Assembly (NCBI GenBank): GCA_014529385.2 | Contig: CM043952.1 | Coordinates: 61,148,119 to 61,212,118 of the forward strand | Source of the DNA: Adiantum capillus-veneris | Lineage: Eukaryota > Streptophyta > Polypodiopsida > Polypodiales > Pteridaceae | DNA: 64,000 bases | Direction: 5' to 3' | Part shown: piece after piece, positions 8,998 through 24,069 of the stretch | How positions within the stretch are numbered: position 1 is the stretch's first letter | How the letters are laid out: every line of letters begins with the position of its first letter | Program-made: the position numbers and the translations under genes | The notes under the pieces: model-generated | Seen by the model: only the letters and a program-made list of their open reading frames with translations | Told to the model about the DNA's origin: nothing | Databases searched by the model: none

Positions 8998-11733
8998 ATG
9001 ACTGTAGCACATGGCAGCAAGTCAGGAACTCTGTACACTTTACATGTTTCAGAGGTTAAAAACCATGTAATTAATGTGATTGAGCAGCCAAGTGTGTCAC
9101 TGTGGCATCGTAGGTTGGGACATATGTCAAAAAGAGGAATGGAAATACTTTCTCATTATGGTTATTTGCCTGGATTTTCATTTCAAGATTTCGAGTTTTG
9201 TGAGCATTGTGTTTATGGTAAGCAAACACAGGAACCGCACAGATCAAAGAGGAATCGTAGGGACGAACGGTTAGGTCTTGTACACAGTGACCTATGCGGA
9301 CCAATGCCTAGTTTGTCACTAGGGGGAGCAGCGTACTTTTGTACATTCATAGATGACTATTCTCGCAAAGTATGGGTTTACTTCTTGAAGCACAAGGATG
9401 AGGTGCTCAAGGTCTTTAAGACATTCTTGCAGCTGGTGGAGAATCAGAGTGGTCAGAAGCTGAAGTGCTTGAGAACTGACAATGGTGGAGAGTACGTTTC
9501 CAAAGCTTTTCAAGACTTTTGTCAAGAAAAAGGGATTAAGCGGGAACTTACTGCACCATATAATCCTTCACAGAATGGGGTTGCAGAACGTATGAATAGG
9601 ACCATACAAGAGAAGGTCAGAAGCATGTTGTCAAATGCTGAGTTGCCTGATGGATTTTGGGCGGAAGCAGTGGCTACAGCAGTCCATTTGATCAACAGGT
9701 CTCCTAGTAGGGTTCTGGATAAGAGTGCAGTGGCCGAGATGCTATGGACAGGCAAGGCACCTTCGTATAAGCATCTCAGAGTCTTTGGTTGTGAAGCTTA
9801 TAGCCATATTCCTAAGGAGTTCAGAAATAAGTTAGAACCAAAGAGCAAGAAGTGTATATTTCTTGGCTACGGAGAATCGGGCGAGATGGGTTACCGGCTT
9901 TGGGATCCTGAGTCCAGAAAGCTTATTCGTAGCAATGATGTGCATTTCAATGAAGCCAAGTTTCACGCTAAGCCAGAGAAGACAGAGGAGATCAGAAGAG
10001 TTGTCTTCAGGGAAGATGGACCTAGTGCTAGCACATCAAGACAGCATGGTCAGGCTCAGGAACAGCCTATAGTGGCTAGAGAGGTAGACTCAGTTGTGGT
10101 GAGACGTTCTGAGCGTGTCTCCAAACCACCTGATCGTTATGTGCCATCTCTAAATTATGTCATGCTCACAGATTGCGGAGAACCATCTTGTTACAAGGAA
10201 GCATTACAAGTGGTTGACTCGAAAAAATGGCAGTTGGCCATGCAGTCAGAGATGACAGCTCTGCATAAAAACCAGACATGGAAGCTGGTTAAATTACCAC
10301 AGGGCAAAAAGGCTCTACCTTGTAAATGGGTTTACAGGTATAAGATCACCGCTCATGATAGTCAGCCAAAGTACAAAGCAAGGCTTGTTGCCAAGGGCTT
10401 TAAGCAAGAACAAGGCATTGACTTTGATGAAGTCTTCTCTCCAGTGGTTAAGATGACTACATTGAGATGCTTTCTTGCATTGGTTGCTATATTGGATTTG
10501 GTGTTGCACCAAATGGATGTCAAGACAGCGTTCCTGCATGGTGATTTAGATGTGGAAATTTACATGCAGCAGCCAGAAGGGTTTGTTGAGAAAGGCATGG
10601 AACATTTGGTATGCCAGTTGTTAAAGAGTCTTTATGGCTTAAAACAATCACCGAGGGCATGGTACCCTAAGTTCCACCAGTTTATGCTTTCTCAAGGCTA
10701 CAAACGTAGTGAGTTCGATCACTGTCTATATACAAAGAAGGCTAAGGATGGCAGTTGGCTGATCCTTATTTTGTATGTGGATGACATGTTGATTGCTGGC
10801 AAACACTTGGAAGAAATTTCAGCTTTGAAGTCAAAGATGGCAAAATCGTTTGACATGAAAGACATGGGTGAGGCAAGTCATATACTTGGTATGCGCATTG
10901 AGAGAGACAGATCAAAGAAGTTGATTTGGTTATCTCAAACAGAGTATATTGACAAGGTTTTGCAACGTTTCAATATGGAAAAGGGAAAGGCATTGAGTGT
11001 TCCATTGCCACCATATGTGAAACTTAGCAAACAAGATTGTCCTGTGTCTGAGGAAGAAATGGCTGAAATGGATAAGATTCCATATGCGTCTGCAGTGGGT
11101 AGTTTGATGTATGCAATGATTGCTACACGTCCGGATATTGCATTTGCAGTGGGAGTGGTTAGCAGATATATGTCAAATCCCGGCAAGAAACATTGGGAGG
11201 CAGTGAAAGGTATCATGAGATACTTAAAACATACAAAGAGTATGCGCATATGCTATGGTAGTCAGGATTTGAGTGTCAGAGGATACACTGACTCAGATTA
11301 TGCAGGAGACTTGGATAAGAGGAGATCTACATCAGGCTATGTCTTTACATTGGCTGGAGGTGCCATATCATGGCGATCTCGATTACAAGATTGTGTTACG
11401 CAGTCTACTACAGAAGCTGAGTATGTTGCAGCAAATGAGGCATGCAAAGAAGCTATTTGGCTTGGTAGATTGGTTGCAGACTTGGGAATCAATGCAGATA
11501 TGCCAGAGTTATATTGTGATAGTCAAAGTGCTATACAATTGGCAAAGAATCCAGTGTTCCATTCGAAGACTAAGCATATTGATGTGAAGTATCACTTCAT
11601 TAGGGAAGTACTTGAAGACAAGCAGATACAACTGCTGAAGATCCACACCAAGGACAATCCTGCTGATCTACTCACAGAGGGACTTCCAGGAGAGGGCTTT
11701 GTGCATTGTCGTGAGTTATTGGGCATTGGATAG
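8998..11733 (+). CDS. Copia integrase-reverse transcriptase-RNase H polyprotein without gag or protease
   Basis: The first in-frame ATG is at 8998, giving 911 residues. The frame is open upstream into the LTR but has no earlier ATG. The order is: pre-integrase zinc domain (SLWHRRLGHM ... FCEHCVYGKQ, about 9096-9230); integrase core with all three acidic residues, Asp 9289-9291 (HSDLCGP), Asp 9478-9480 (TDNGGEY) and Glu 9586-9588 (NGVAERMNR); then reverse transcriptase with YVDDMLIAG (10774-10800). RNase H follows with TDSDYAGD, TEAEYVA and CDSQSAI, ending at LLGIG. No stop or frameshift is seen, unlike B, C and F. Gag and protease are absent, so this product could not build or mature its own particle. 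It may still supply polymerase in trans. Confidence 0.92.
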   Translation: MTVAHGSKSGTLYTLHVSEVKNHVINVIEQPSVSLWHRRLGHMSKRGMEILSHYGYLPGFSFQDFEFCEHCVYGKQTQEPHRSKRNRRDERLGLVHSDLCGPMPSLSLGGAAYFCTFIDDYSRKVWVYFLKHKDEVLKVFKTFLQLVENQSGQKLKCLRTDNGGEYVSKAFQDFCQEKGIKRELTAPYNPSQNGVAERMNRTIQEKVRSMLSNAELPDGFWAEAVATAVHLINRSPSRVLDKSAVAEMLWTGKAPSYKHLRVFGCEAYSHIPKEFRNKLEPKSKKCIFLGYGESGEMGYRLWDPESRKLIRSNDVHFNEAKFHAKPEKTEEIRRVVFREDGPSASTSRQHGQAQEQPIVAREVDSVVVRRSERVSKPPDRYVPSLNYVMLTDCGEPSCYKEALQVVDSKKWQLAMQSEMTALHKNQTWKLVKLPQGKKALPCKWVYRYKITAHDSQPKYKARLVAKGFKQEQGIDFDEVFSPVVKMTTLRCFLALVAILDLVLHQMDVKTAFLHGDLDVEIYMQQPEGFVEKGMEHLVCQLLKSLYGLKQSPRAWYPKFHQFMLSQGYKRSEFDHCLYTKKAKDGSWLILILYVDDMLIAGKHLEEISALKSKMAKSFDMKDMGEASHILGMRIERDRSKKLIWLSQTEYIDKVLQRFNMEKGKALSVPLPPYVKLSKQDCPVSEEEMAEMDKIPYASAVGSLMYAMIATRPDIAFAVGVVSRYMSNPGKKHWEAVKGIMRYLKHTKSMRICYGSQDLSVRGYTDSDYAGDLDKRRSTSGYVFTLAGGAISWRSRLQDCVTQSTTEAEYVAANEACKEAIWLGRLVADLGINADMPELYCDSQSAIQLAKNPVFHSKTKHIDVKYHFIREVLEDKQIQLLKIHTKDNPADLLTEGLPGEGFVHCRELLGIG

Positions 11734-11817
11734 ATGGCAGCCATGTAAATCTTTGTACATTTATGTTCATAGATTTACAGTTACTTAAAGTGCCACATTG
11801 GACTTTAAGTGGGAGGT

Positions 11818-12036
11818 TGTTGGGATTAAAGCCCAAGTGGCCTCTTATGCGGATATGGCCGGCCGCCCGCCTAACTCACTTACCTCTAACTCTTTGTATA
11901 TACTAACATATTCTTTGTGAATACTAAGGATTTGGGAGATAACCCTTCTAACAGATCTCTGCGTACTGTGTACTGTGTAAGCTCACTGTGTGTGTGTGAG
12001 AGAGAGAGTCGACCCACGCTCCGCTCCGCGACTTCA
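11818..12036 (+). repeat. 3' LTR of element A
   Basis: This LTR is identical by eye to 8743-8961. It is followed by the target duplication GACAT (12037-12041). Confidence 0.95.
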
Positions 12037-12041
12037 GACAT

Positions 12042-13238
12042 TGGTGGGGTTATCTACTTTCCAGTTTCCTTAGTTGGCTAAGATGCATGAATCCTAATTC
12101 ATGTTCAGTTAGACTTGGGCTTCAGACTTTGATAGTACCTAGGTTATTCTCCTTGGGCTTCAGACTTGGGCTTCAAAATTTGATAGTACTTAGGTTATGC
12201 TCCTTGAAGGCTATTTCCCTAGTTTATGGTTGATTTCAATAGTAGAAGTCTAGTGTCGTTTGTCCACTCTAAGGCTATTCTCCTAGATTCTTGGTTTTGC
12301 GGAGGGTTTCTAACAATTTTTTATTCAAAAGGTTGGTCTTGGTTTCAAAAAAGTCCTTTGGTTCAGTATTCACACTCATTTACAACATTCTGATGTAAGG
12401 TACATGAATTGCAATTCATGTCCCTCAACATTTGGATTTGAAACTTGGGCATCTGTTTAATTTGGTTATGGCTAGTGGAATTTCATTGTTTCATTCCAAT
12501 TCATCTTTTTGTTGATTCGTTAAGTCCTAACTTTTGTGTCTACACAACGGTTTTGACTTTTAGTGAAATATATGTCTCTTTACCTTGATTTTTGGATCTC
12601 TTTGTTGGTCAAACTCCTTGGTCTTGCTTGATTATGCCAGCTCTGTGTAGTGGGCAATTTCTTGGTCCAAAACCCTAAAAAGGTACATGAATCATGATTC
12701 ATTTCTTGGAGGATTTTGACACCAAATTTTTTCAACAAATTAGGAGATGTTATTTTCAAACTATTTCCTCACTTTGTGCAAGGTTTGGATCCCAATTTTC
12801 ATTTCTTTCATGTCTTTGATAATTTTTAGGTAGTTTTTTTCCAATTTCTTTGTTTTAGGTGGATTTTTGCAATTTCTTTGAGCCCAAGGGATAGGTTTTG
12901 GCATGATCAAGCCCTTCTAAGTCAATGTGAACTCACCTTTATCTCTCTTTGGCATGAGGTACATAAAAAACGGTTCATGTTCCTGCACTGGTTACACTAA
13001 GACTTTCTAGTTTGATTGTAGAGAGTCTTTGGACGTTGTATTGGGAAATTCTTTAAAGTTTGGTCACCTTTTGCACTGTCTACCAACACTTCTTTGTATT
13101 TCATAGAGTTAGGGTATTTTTGGACCAAATATGGTTTCTTGGTAGTTTTCCTCTGATTTGCACAGCCCCAAGTGATGGTTTTTAATCTACTAAGCCTACT
13201 CCTATTGTTAACTGAGTCAACATCAGTTACCAAAAGCT
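12042..13238 (+). repeat. Four diverged ~290-bp units, each with an inverted-repeat core
   Basis: A core of the form AGGTACATGAAT-nnnn-ATTCATG occurs near 12080, 12396, 12680 and (degenerate) 12956, spaced about 276-316 bases apart. Each of the first three can fold on ATGAAT/ATTCAT. Between cores the units are only weakly alike (recurring 'tctcctag', 'ttttgg' and 'cttggt' phrases). A second, shorter direct repeat of about 45 bases (GACTTGGGCTTC ... GGTTAT(T/G)CTCCTT) lies at about 12112 and 12158. No gene is visible. The stretch ends where the candidate LTR of element I begins. Confidence 0.5.
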
Positions 13239-14120
13239 GTTAAAGACCAAAGATGTAAAGATGCACATCGAAGATCAACATGAAGAAATAGTGAAGATTG
13301 GAGTTACACATTTTCTCAAAATGGTCATGTATTGTAAAAGCCTGAATTATTTCAAGCCATTGTAATATTTTAATGTGTTACGGGCTCAATGGGAGTTTCA
13401 AGCTGTAAATAATAGGTCAGTTAGTGTGCCTAGATTGCAGATTCAGTAAGTGGTGGAGCCCTAAAGGCCTTGGGCACCTGGACATTGCATATTTTTATCC
13501 TAGGTATATAAGGCAGTGTGTAAAAGAAATTAGGGTTCTCAAGCTCATTTGTTGAGAGCACTCTCTGGTGAGAGCTCTTGATGTGTGTGGCTATGAAGTC
13601 CTTGAGCTTCTCCTTGCTCATGTGACTTGATTAACACTAATCAATGCTTAATTCTCTTTCAGTATGCCTCTCTCATTCTTCTTATGATTACCTATGATGC
13701 TTTGATTAGCTAGATTGTAAATAATTAGTGGTTAATCTCTCTCTAATCTTATGTGATTGTCCTCTTTTGCTTGTGTGTGCATGTAGGTTTGATTGGAGTG
13801 TGGTACTTAATAGATCTATGTGTGTGTGCTTGTGATTAGTGTGCTGCATGATAGGATTAGTGTTGTGTGCGTCTTGCAATCGTTAGTGTGTGTGATTGGG
13901 TTGATTAGAGGAGAAGAGAAGTGGATGTGGAGATTGCCCTTCATTGTGGCTTAGCTCCTACATAGGCCGAGAAGCTCACCTCATAGAGTTAACCATTCGT
14001 TTTGTCATGATTAGCTCACTAATCGTGTGAGTGTTTCCATACCCTAGCCGGGTAGCTCATCCCTCTGTATTGATAATTTTGTTGGTCATTGGAGCTATGC
14101 AACGATGGAAACCCCCAACA
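13239..14120 (+). repeat. Probable 5' LTR of a gypsy-type element (I)
   Basis: The 3' border is well placed: ...CCCCCAACA ends two bases before an Asp-tRNA-type primer site. The 5' border (TGTTAAAG at 13239) is the best TG start upstream but is not confirmed, since no second LTR was found. A TATATAAGG box lies at 13505-13513, and the remaining ~600 bases would be R and U5. Confidence 0.5.
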
Positions 14121-14122
14121 TT

Positions 14123-14140
14123 TGGCGTCGTTGCCGGGGA
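14123..14140 (+). other. Asp-tRNA-type primer-binding site of element I
   Basis: TGGCGTCGTTGCCGGGGA has one difference from the TGGCGCCGTTGCCGGGGA site complementary to plant Asp tRNA. That site is typical of the Athila/Tat group of Ty3/gypsy elements. Confidence 0.75.
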
Positions 14141-17625
<3,485 letters not shown>

Positions 17626-18674
17626 ATGGACTCAAATCGAGCCGAGAGTTCAACTGCAACAGAGCAAATTCTACAGCTATATGGCTACAATGGGGATAAA
17701 TTTTTGTACACAGATTCAGAAGGCCATAGATACTTGATGAGCAGTAAAAGCAGCACAAGAGCCAAGATCCTATCGATCAGACTAAAGCAAGATTCAGAGA
17801 ACGCTTAGATGTTCACATACTTCAGTGGAGCCAAGTATTGCAAGCTCAAAGATGAAGTACAGATAGAAGTGCAAAAAATCAACCCAAGTATTTATCTAGA
17901 AATCTGCAGAAGCCAACAAAACATACAGTTGGTGCATATGCAATCAGGGTCATTGTACATGGATTACAGTAGTCAGATCTATAGTCGAGAGCCAGTAATG
18001 CAAGATCCAATAGATCAGCCAATAGAAGCAAGTCTAATTGGAGAACCAAGTCAAAGACGGTACAAAGCTCATGATGGAGCATTCTACACTTGATGATAAG
18101 TGTTCTAAAAGAAGATGCCGACAACTTGGCAAGCATAGAAACAGAAACTTCTTAGCAAGAGCTTGACATGACAAAGCCAATTGAAATACCACCAGTCATG
18201 GCGTATTGCTCAATTTGTGGATGAAAAGGTGGATGTTTTTTTGAAGATTGTCCAAGAAATCCTGACAGCAAGGATACATCAACTGCCATGCAAGGTACAA
18301 AGAAAATTGGAAATGTGAATCTCGATGTAAGTGCATTTAACTCATCACTTTTAATGCAATCTGATGATTCTGCATTACCATTAGAAGCACCAGTAAAAGC
18401 ATTGCAAATTCGAAACCAGCATAAAGATGCAGAGGCACCTAAAAAGCTTAAAATTGATTCTTTGAACAACAAATTCCTGCATGAATTTGGTCAAGGTGTC
18501 CAGGTACCACCGAATGTTAAAAAGATTGTTAGATTTGCAAATGATTTTGCATCCACTGCCACAAGTGTGCAATCATTCACGACTCTAAGGGACACATCAA
18601 GCAGGATGATGTTAGCTTTGTATGGTACACATAATTCATATGCACACTATGTAGACCAAAAAGGAAAACTGTAA
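17626..18674 (+). pseudogene. Decayed ORFs, possible gag remnant of element I
   Basis: A frame opens at ATG 17626 (MDSNRAESSTATEQILQLYG) and is interrupted by one TAG before 17809, then continues in the same frame to 18093. A second stretch in another frame runs from about 18157 through a Cys-rich knuckle-like motif (CSICG, stop, KGGCFFEDCPRNP) to 18674. A Cys knuckle downstream of an Asp-type primer site and leader suggests a gag relic. No capsid or protease motif is recognised, so this remains tentative. No close relative is evident in elements D or H. Confidence 0.3.
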
Positions 18675-18713
18675 AAAGGTATCAACCAGGGTTTGAACGG
18701 CCCACATACCAGC

Positions 18714-18893
18714 TCATAGAAGTGTGTCCAAATCCTCAGAACCAGGACGTACATCAATGCCCTGCACAATATTCCAGACCCCCTTTGACACAAGGACATG
18801 CTGCATCATGTAAGCCCACATAGGGTAATTGTCCCCATCCAATCTGTCCTCAGCAGCAAACATCTTGAACACATCCGTGTTGTTGTCAACCAT
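18714..18893 (-). pseudogene. Copia gag N-terminal fragment (element E)
   Basis: About 59 codons from ATG 18893 carry the gag N-terminal pattern (F-x-LDGDNYPMWAYMM, then GVWNIVQGI). The remainder of gag and all of pol are missing. The short length and absence of a downstream domain show that it is truncated. Confidence 0.65.
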
Positions 18894-19480
18894 GGTAAAT
18901 GTTGCACCTGATGTGAAAACTACCCAAAAAGAGAAGAAACGAAGTGGAAACAACACGTGCTATATAGCACGAACCGTAGAAGACTGTAAGGCACCTGTTA
19001 TGCAAAAAACGGCAATGAAAAAAATTTGCACAAAATGACCAAATAGCCTGTGCAGTACTGCCTGTAGTGGAAACGGAGGCCGAAATGAGCCTGAATCAGA
19101 AATCTGAGCAGATTAAGCTCAACGAGATCCCCCAAATTTTATGTCGACTTGCGAACGCTCGCCAAAGCTCATTGAAATCGAAGAAAATGAGTAGGCGTGT
19201 GCTGGAGCTACTGGAGACTAGGCCCGGGAGGATGCAACCTGCTCTGATACCAATTGTTGGAATTAGGGTTGCAGAGAAACACACACAGCTTGGAGAATTT
19301 GAAGGAAGCTCAAGGCACACAATAGAGAATGTATTACTTAGTGTGCAATGGAAAAATAGATAGACCTACAGTGATGGGCGTATATACAGTGCACGGGGAA
19401 AAAACCTCCTAAAGAGGGAAAAAATGCCCCGACGGTCCTAGTGTGTTCACACACATCGCTACCACATGTATATGGTAGCA
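18714..19480 (-). mobile_element. Truncated copia 5' end: LTR, primer site, leader and gag start (element E)
   Basis: Read on the minus strand, an LTR-like segment (right of 19255; TATATA near 19380-19386; outer border uncertain, about 19480) ends in CCAACA. It is followed by the primer site TTGGTATCAGAGC (19253-19241), a leader of about 350 bases, and a gag start at ATG 18893 that reads RLDGDNYPMWAYMMQHVL...GVWNIVQGI, a typical plant copia gag N-terminus. The frame stops near 18714 and nothing of pol follows. No 3' LTR or target duplication was found, so this is a fragment inside older sequence. Confidence 0.65.
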
Positions 19481-19771
19481 AATTATAGCTTAACTTGTGA
19501 AATAATTTGTCATGTTTCAAGGAGATACATAGGAAACTATGCAGAAGGTTTACAGATGCCAAACATCAACAGTGCTACCCACTCCCAAAAGGTGAGACTA
19601 AACCAGAGCCAAACAATTTTGAACTCTTACAATGAAGCAGGCTATAGTGATCACTCTAGGAAGGGGGGAGCTGTAAATTCATCAAGCTCAGCTTATGTAC
19701 CAGGAAATGCTACATCAGTTAGAAGCCCTAGAGTTTCTAACCAATAGACCTTTTCAAAGCATAAACCGTTG
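19481..19771 (+). other. Pre-existing sequence left of element D
   Basis: A frame of about 90 codons (19466-19747) is open but unrecognised. The sequence continues on the far side of D at 34460. Confidence 0.3.
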
Positions 19772-19776
19772 AAAGA

Positions 19777-20475
<699 letters not shown>

Positions 20476-22104
20476 TGCCCCCCTTCCTGATGTAGATTCT
20501 GTCCTCGGAAGCTATTGAGTTGAAGCTCGTTCGTCGAAGTGGAAGAGCATTTGAGATGAATGTCCTTAGCCTTCTTCAGTCACTGCAAAATCAAACAACA
20601 TTGGCATAGTAATTGCATTCTCATATAGAATTAAAAAGCATATACACTTGTAGGCAAACAAGGTGATTGTAACAGAATTTTAAACCATTTGTCAGCAATA
20701 AACATTAAATTGCAATATAATCAAATGCATAAACAGATGTAAAGGTAAAAAATTAAACAAGTCTGGGGTCGCTAATTTAACGGTCGAAAGGTACTAGAGA
20801 TCGACTATTAATACCATGGGTAAGCTTCTTAATTTTCTCTGGTCAATTAAGTTGTTTAATCGCGAAAGCCAAGTATTTCATGTTCAAGGGCTGACTAGAG
20901 GCTATACCTAGAAGACCTTGTAGTTAAGCTACGATAAAAGGAATTTCTCATGAAATCATCGCCTTACTGATTACTTTTTCTTTGACCCCCCAAAGTCTTT
21001 TCTCAGTGATTCAATTTTGATGTGTGTGCTTATTTTGTATGCCTTGGGTTTTTGCTTTTCAAGGAAAAGCGCCCACACTGGGAACCTCTAGGGCTCTAGT
21101 ACCATAGGCGATACATGTGAGTGAAGTACCCAATCAAGCTAAGATTTCTCTTCCAGCTTAAGATTTTACATTGTGGCACTTTGATTTTTTGTTTGTTCGT
21201 TTTCAACATTTTAATTTTGTAACTTTGGGGGGTCATATAACACTGATACCCTCCCCAGGCTCATCACATTAGTAAACTCCCTTTATAATACTTAAGCTAA
21301 AGGTCAATAGGGTCAAGCCCACTAGAAAGCCGTAGTACATTTCACACAATGCTACCTAAATCGGATTAAGAACCTAAGTAACCATTGATTATTAGGAAGG
21401 CATTCCCCATGGTATTAAGAGAAGATCTCTAACACCTAACTTGGTCAAACTAACTTAGTCGGACTGCTTGATTTTTAAACCTAGACAAGTGATTATGACA
21501 AAAAATTACATTGAATTATGTTTGATACTAAGCAAATGCGATGAATATTATGCTACCAATCACAATCAAAGCAGATAATTATAGATGCAAAAAAGATAAG
21601 GGGCAATGCTAATGGACAAGAAACACCTGTTTGTGTTGATGGCCGCGCTTGATTTGAAGAGTGAGTCAAGATAAAGATTCCATGAAGTTCCAAATCCTAA
21701 CAACAGCAACACTCTCCTGTACACACTAGGAATACCTCTAGGAGGCACATCCGTGGGAAAAAAGAACTTTGCTAATCACTCAACTCTAAAACAGAAACAC
21801 TCCTATTGTACTCATCCTTCCTACCCTCCATTACTCGAGTGATGAGGATCAAAGATGTTTTATGACATAGGTTTTTGTTTCAATATATCGGATGTGAATG
21901 TGTAGGTCTGGGTCAATGTTTTGACTTTTATTGTGCATACTCGTTTGCTATTTGCTCTTGCTCTTTACTTTTTTTCTTTTTGTGAGTATAAGTCTTTATA
22001 TATACATTCCCTAAGATTGGACATTAAGAGGTCAGGGAGGAAGGTTGAGGGGGAAGCAAGTGAATGATGACTGTCAGCAAACACTCCCCCCTTCCTTGGG
22101 TAGA
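20476..22104 (-). other. Non-coding 3' region of element D
   Basis: About 1.6 kb lies between the end of the long frame and the 3' LTR. No polymerase or integrase motif occurs on either strand. It ends in the polypurine run AAGGGGGGCA next to the LTR. Confidence 0.6.
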
Positions 22105-22503
22105 TCATACCGTTTGAAATGTACTTGTCACCCTTTGAAACCAATTGTTCCAGTTGGTAATAGGTGGGGATTTTTGCCAGTAGTTTTCTATTACCTTAGG
22201 TGCCTCGTCGAGTTGCAAGGGTGATAAGGTACTCTCCCAGGATTGAACTTGAAGTGGTTCATCAGGTGATTCGTGAACACTGGGAGGTGTGGATTCCTTT
22301 GTAGCTTCATGGAGGTCCACTATTGTAGGTAGAGGATGTGGAGAAGCTTTTACCTGTATGGATGAATTACATGAGGAGCTAGAAGCTTCATGGGACTCCC
22401 CCCTTCCTGAGCTAGGTGGAACAAATTGTTCTTTCTTCATTACCCCAACTAGCTCTGGAACGGGTGTGTAGCATTCTGTGATTTTTTTCTTTCCGCGATC
22501 GTT
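22105..22503 (-). pseudogene. C-terminal extension of the D gag-protease frame
   Basis: This stretch is in the same frame as the protease part, downstream of the stop at 22509-22507. It is Ser/Pro/Glu-rich and ends with an aromatic tail (ENYWQKSPPITNWNNWFQRV). It is not recognised as any known domain. It is either the true C-terminus behind a later nonsense mutation or a readthrough extension. Confidence 0.45.
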
Positions 22504-22506
22504 GAT

Positions 22507-24051
22507 TCATTTTGGAGCTACAGGATTGGGCTCGCATGGGTCAGGTGACAGGTAAGAACACAATCTACGTTTTGGCACCCAGATTTGATCATTTTCTTGA
22601 TAGTAGCCTTGGGCTGCCAATAGTCGTTTAGGAATCCATCGCAACATTTTATTACTTTTCTTGGAGCGAGTGGTACGTTTCTTATAAGGATTTTGTTTTT
22701 TAGCACTAGCTATGGTCGCTAAAGAAGCTTTAGGGACCCACTTGTAAGTTTTCTTCGTTATATTAGGATGGGTCTTGTGAGAAGCTATATGCATTGCTTG
22801 TAGCATATTTAGGGGTACAAGTGGTGGTATTTCATCCCCCTCATGTGTTACCCAGGTCGTCCCCCTATTTCCCCAAGTGTCTATGGTTGCTGCTAGGTGG
22901 ACCCAATCCACATTGTCCAACTCAATCATCCCAAGTAAAACATCCATATAAGGAGAATCTCCCCCAACATCAATGTCCACTTTACACGTGTAACAATACT
23001 GCAATGGGGCCGAGTGAACTGTGGTGTAAGATCTATGATCAATTATAAACCTTTTTCCTAGGGGATGTGCTCGATCCGTCACAAGATCCACTCGAATGAC
23101 AGAATCTTGGAACTGCAAGTAGACATGGTTTTTAGACCAGTCATGCACCATTTTTGCTTCCCTCATGAAAGGACGTCCTAAGATCATCTCCGATGCCATA
23201 GTGTGTTTGGACAAATCCATAACAATGAAGGTAACTCGTACTTTATGTCCAAAGACCTTGATCTTGAGATCTTCTAGCATCCCAATAGGTTTAACAATAG
23301 ACCCATTGGCCATCTTCACTACTATGGTTGTGGTCGCAAGGTGATGTCTTCCCATAGTTTCCCAACAATTTTTAGTCACAATGCTAACCCCAGCGCCACC
23401 ATCAAGGATTCCCTTCACAGTTAATCCCTTAGTAGTGATTGGTATGGTCGCATTGGATTCATCACCCTCAAAGTATTGTCCCAACTTGTTAACAGGTATT
23501 TCTATAACAAGGTTCTCATCTAGGTTGGGTTGTGGATCTAAGTGTTCCTCCTCTATTGGCATGTCCCCAGCTCCATCCATCTGTGCAAATTGTGGTAGCC
23601 CAAACTTTAGTTCTCCATTAAGGAAGGCTCGAAGAGCTGAGACTAGCTCGGGGTCTTTATATAGTTTGGACATGATGGTGGTTCTAACTTTTGAAGACAT
23701 GAAATCCATCAATTTGGCAATGTTTAATGGTACCTTTTGGCCTTGAGTCCCTTGACGTGGGGAAGATGGGATCTCCATTTCTTCGATAGGATCAGGTAGT
23801 CCCTCTGTAAACATTCTTTCCATCAAGAAGTGAGTACGCCCACTTTCCCATGACTTTAAGTCAATTTCTTCTTGGATGACACTAGGTATGTCCAAGGGTC
23901 TATGGACTTGGTGAGGTTGTTGTTGCTTAGGGAACACGGTGTCTGTAATCTGGATCTTCCTAGGTGCTGGTTCTAGATCCCTTTGGGTATCTTCTACCAA
24001 ACTCCTTAATTGCTTGACTCGCTCAATCTCCTCTGTAAGGTTTGGGCAAGT
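22507..24051 (-). pseudogene. Retropepsin-like aspartic protease part of element D
   Basis: Counting from 24000, residues 165-205 read IEIPVNKLGQYFEG...ILDGGAGVSIV, with the catalytic Asp at about 23403-23401 in a DGG-A context instead of DTG/DSG. The second signature, MILGRPFMREAKMVHDW, lies at about residue 272. Retropepsins cleave gag and act as dimers. C-terminal to the protease is a basic tail with three Trp-x-Pro-Lys motifs (residues 421, 455 and 474: WVPK, WIPKR, WVPKRR). The frame ends at 22507-22509 and continues in the same frame beyond. It is separated from the upstream zinc-knuckle part by two TGA codons (24072-24070 and 24054-24052). No RT follows. Confidence 0.75.
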
Positions 24052-24069
24052 TCATATCTTCTTTTTGGA

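Larger units (their letters stand above)
8743..12036 (+). mobile_element. Young pol-only Ty1/copia deletion derivative (element A)
   Basis: The 219-bp LTRs (8743-8961 and 11818-12036) read as identical throughout and are flanked by the perfect target duplication GACAT (8738-8742 and 12037-12041). The primer site TGGTATCAGAGC (8964-8975) is intact, and a polypurine run (AAGTGGGAGG) precedes the 3' LTR. Comparison with full-length element B shows that the leader, all of gag and the protease are missing. The sequence jumps from the primer-site region straight into the pre-integrase domain at 8976-8979 (TTGG), a 4-base match shared by both break points. Integrase, RT and RNase H remain open. Identical LTRs plus a target duplication mean the deleted form itself transposed recently, presumably using gag and protease supplied by another copy. 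Confidence 0.93.

Noticed and set aside
9071..9755. Antisense frames over element A pol and similar shadows over B, C, D and F
   Set aside because: These are codon shadows of conserved pol and gag on the other strand.
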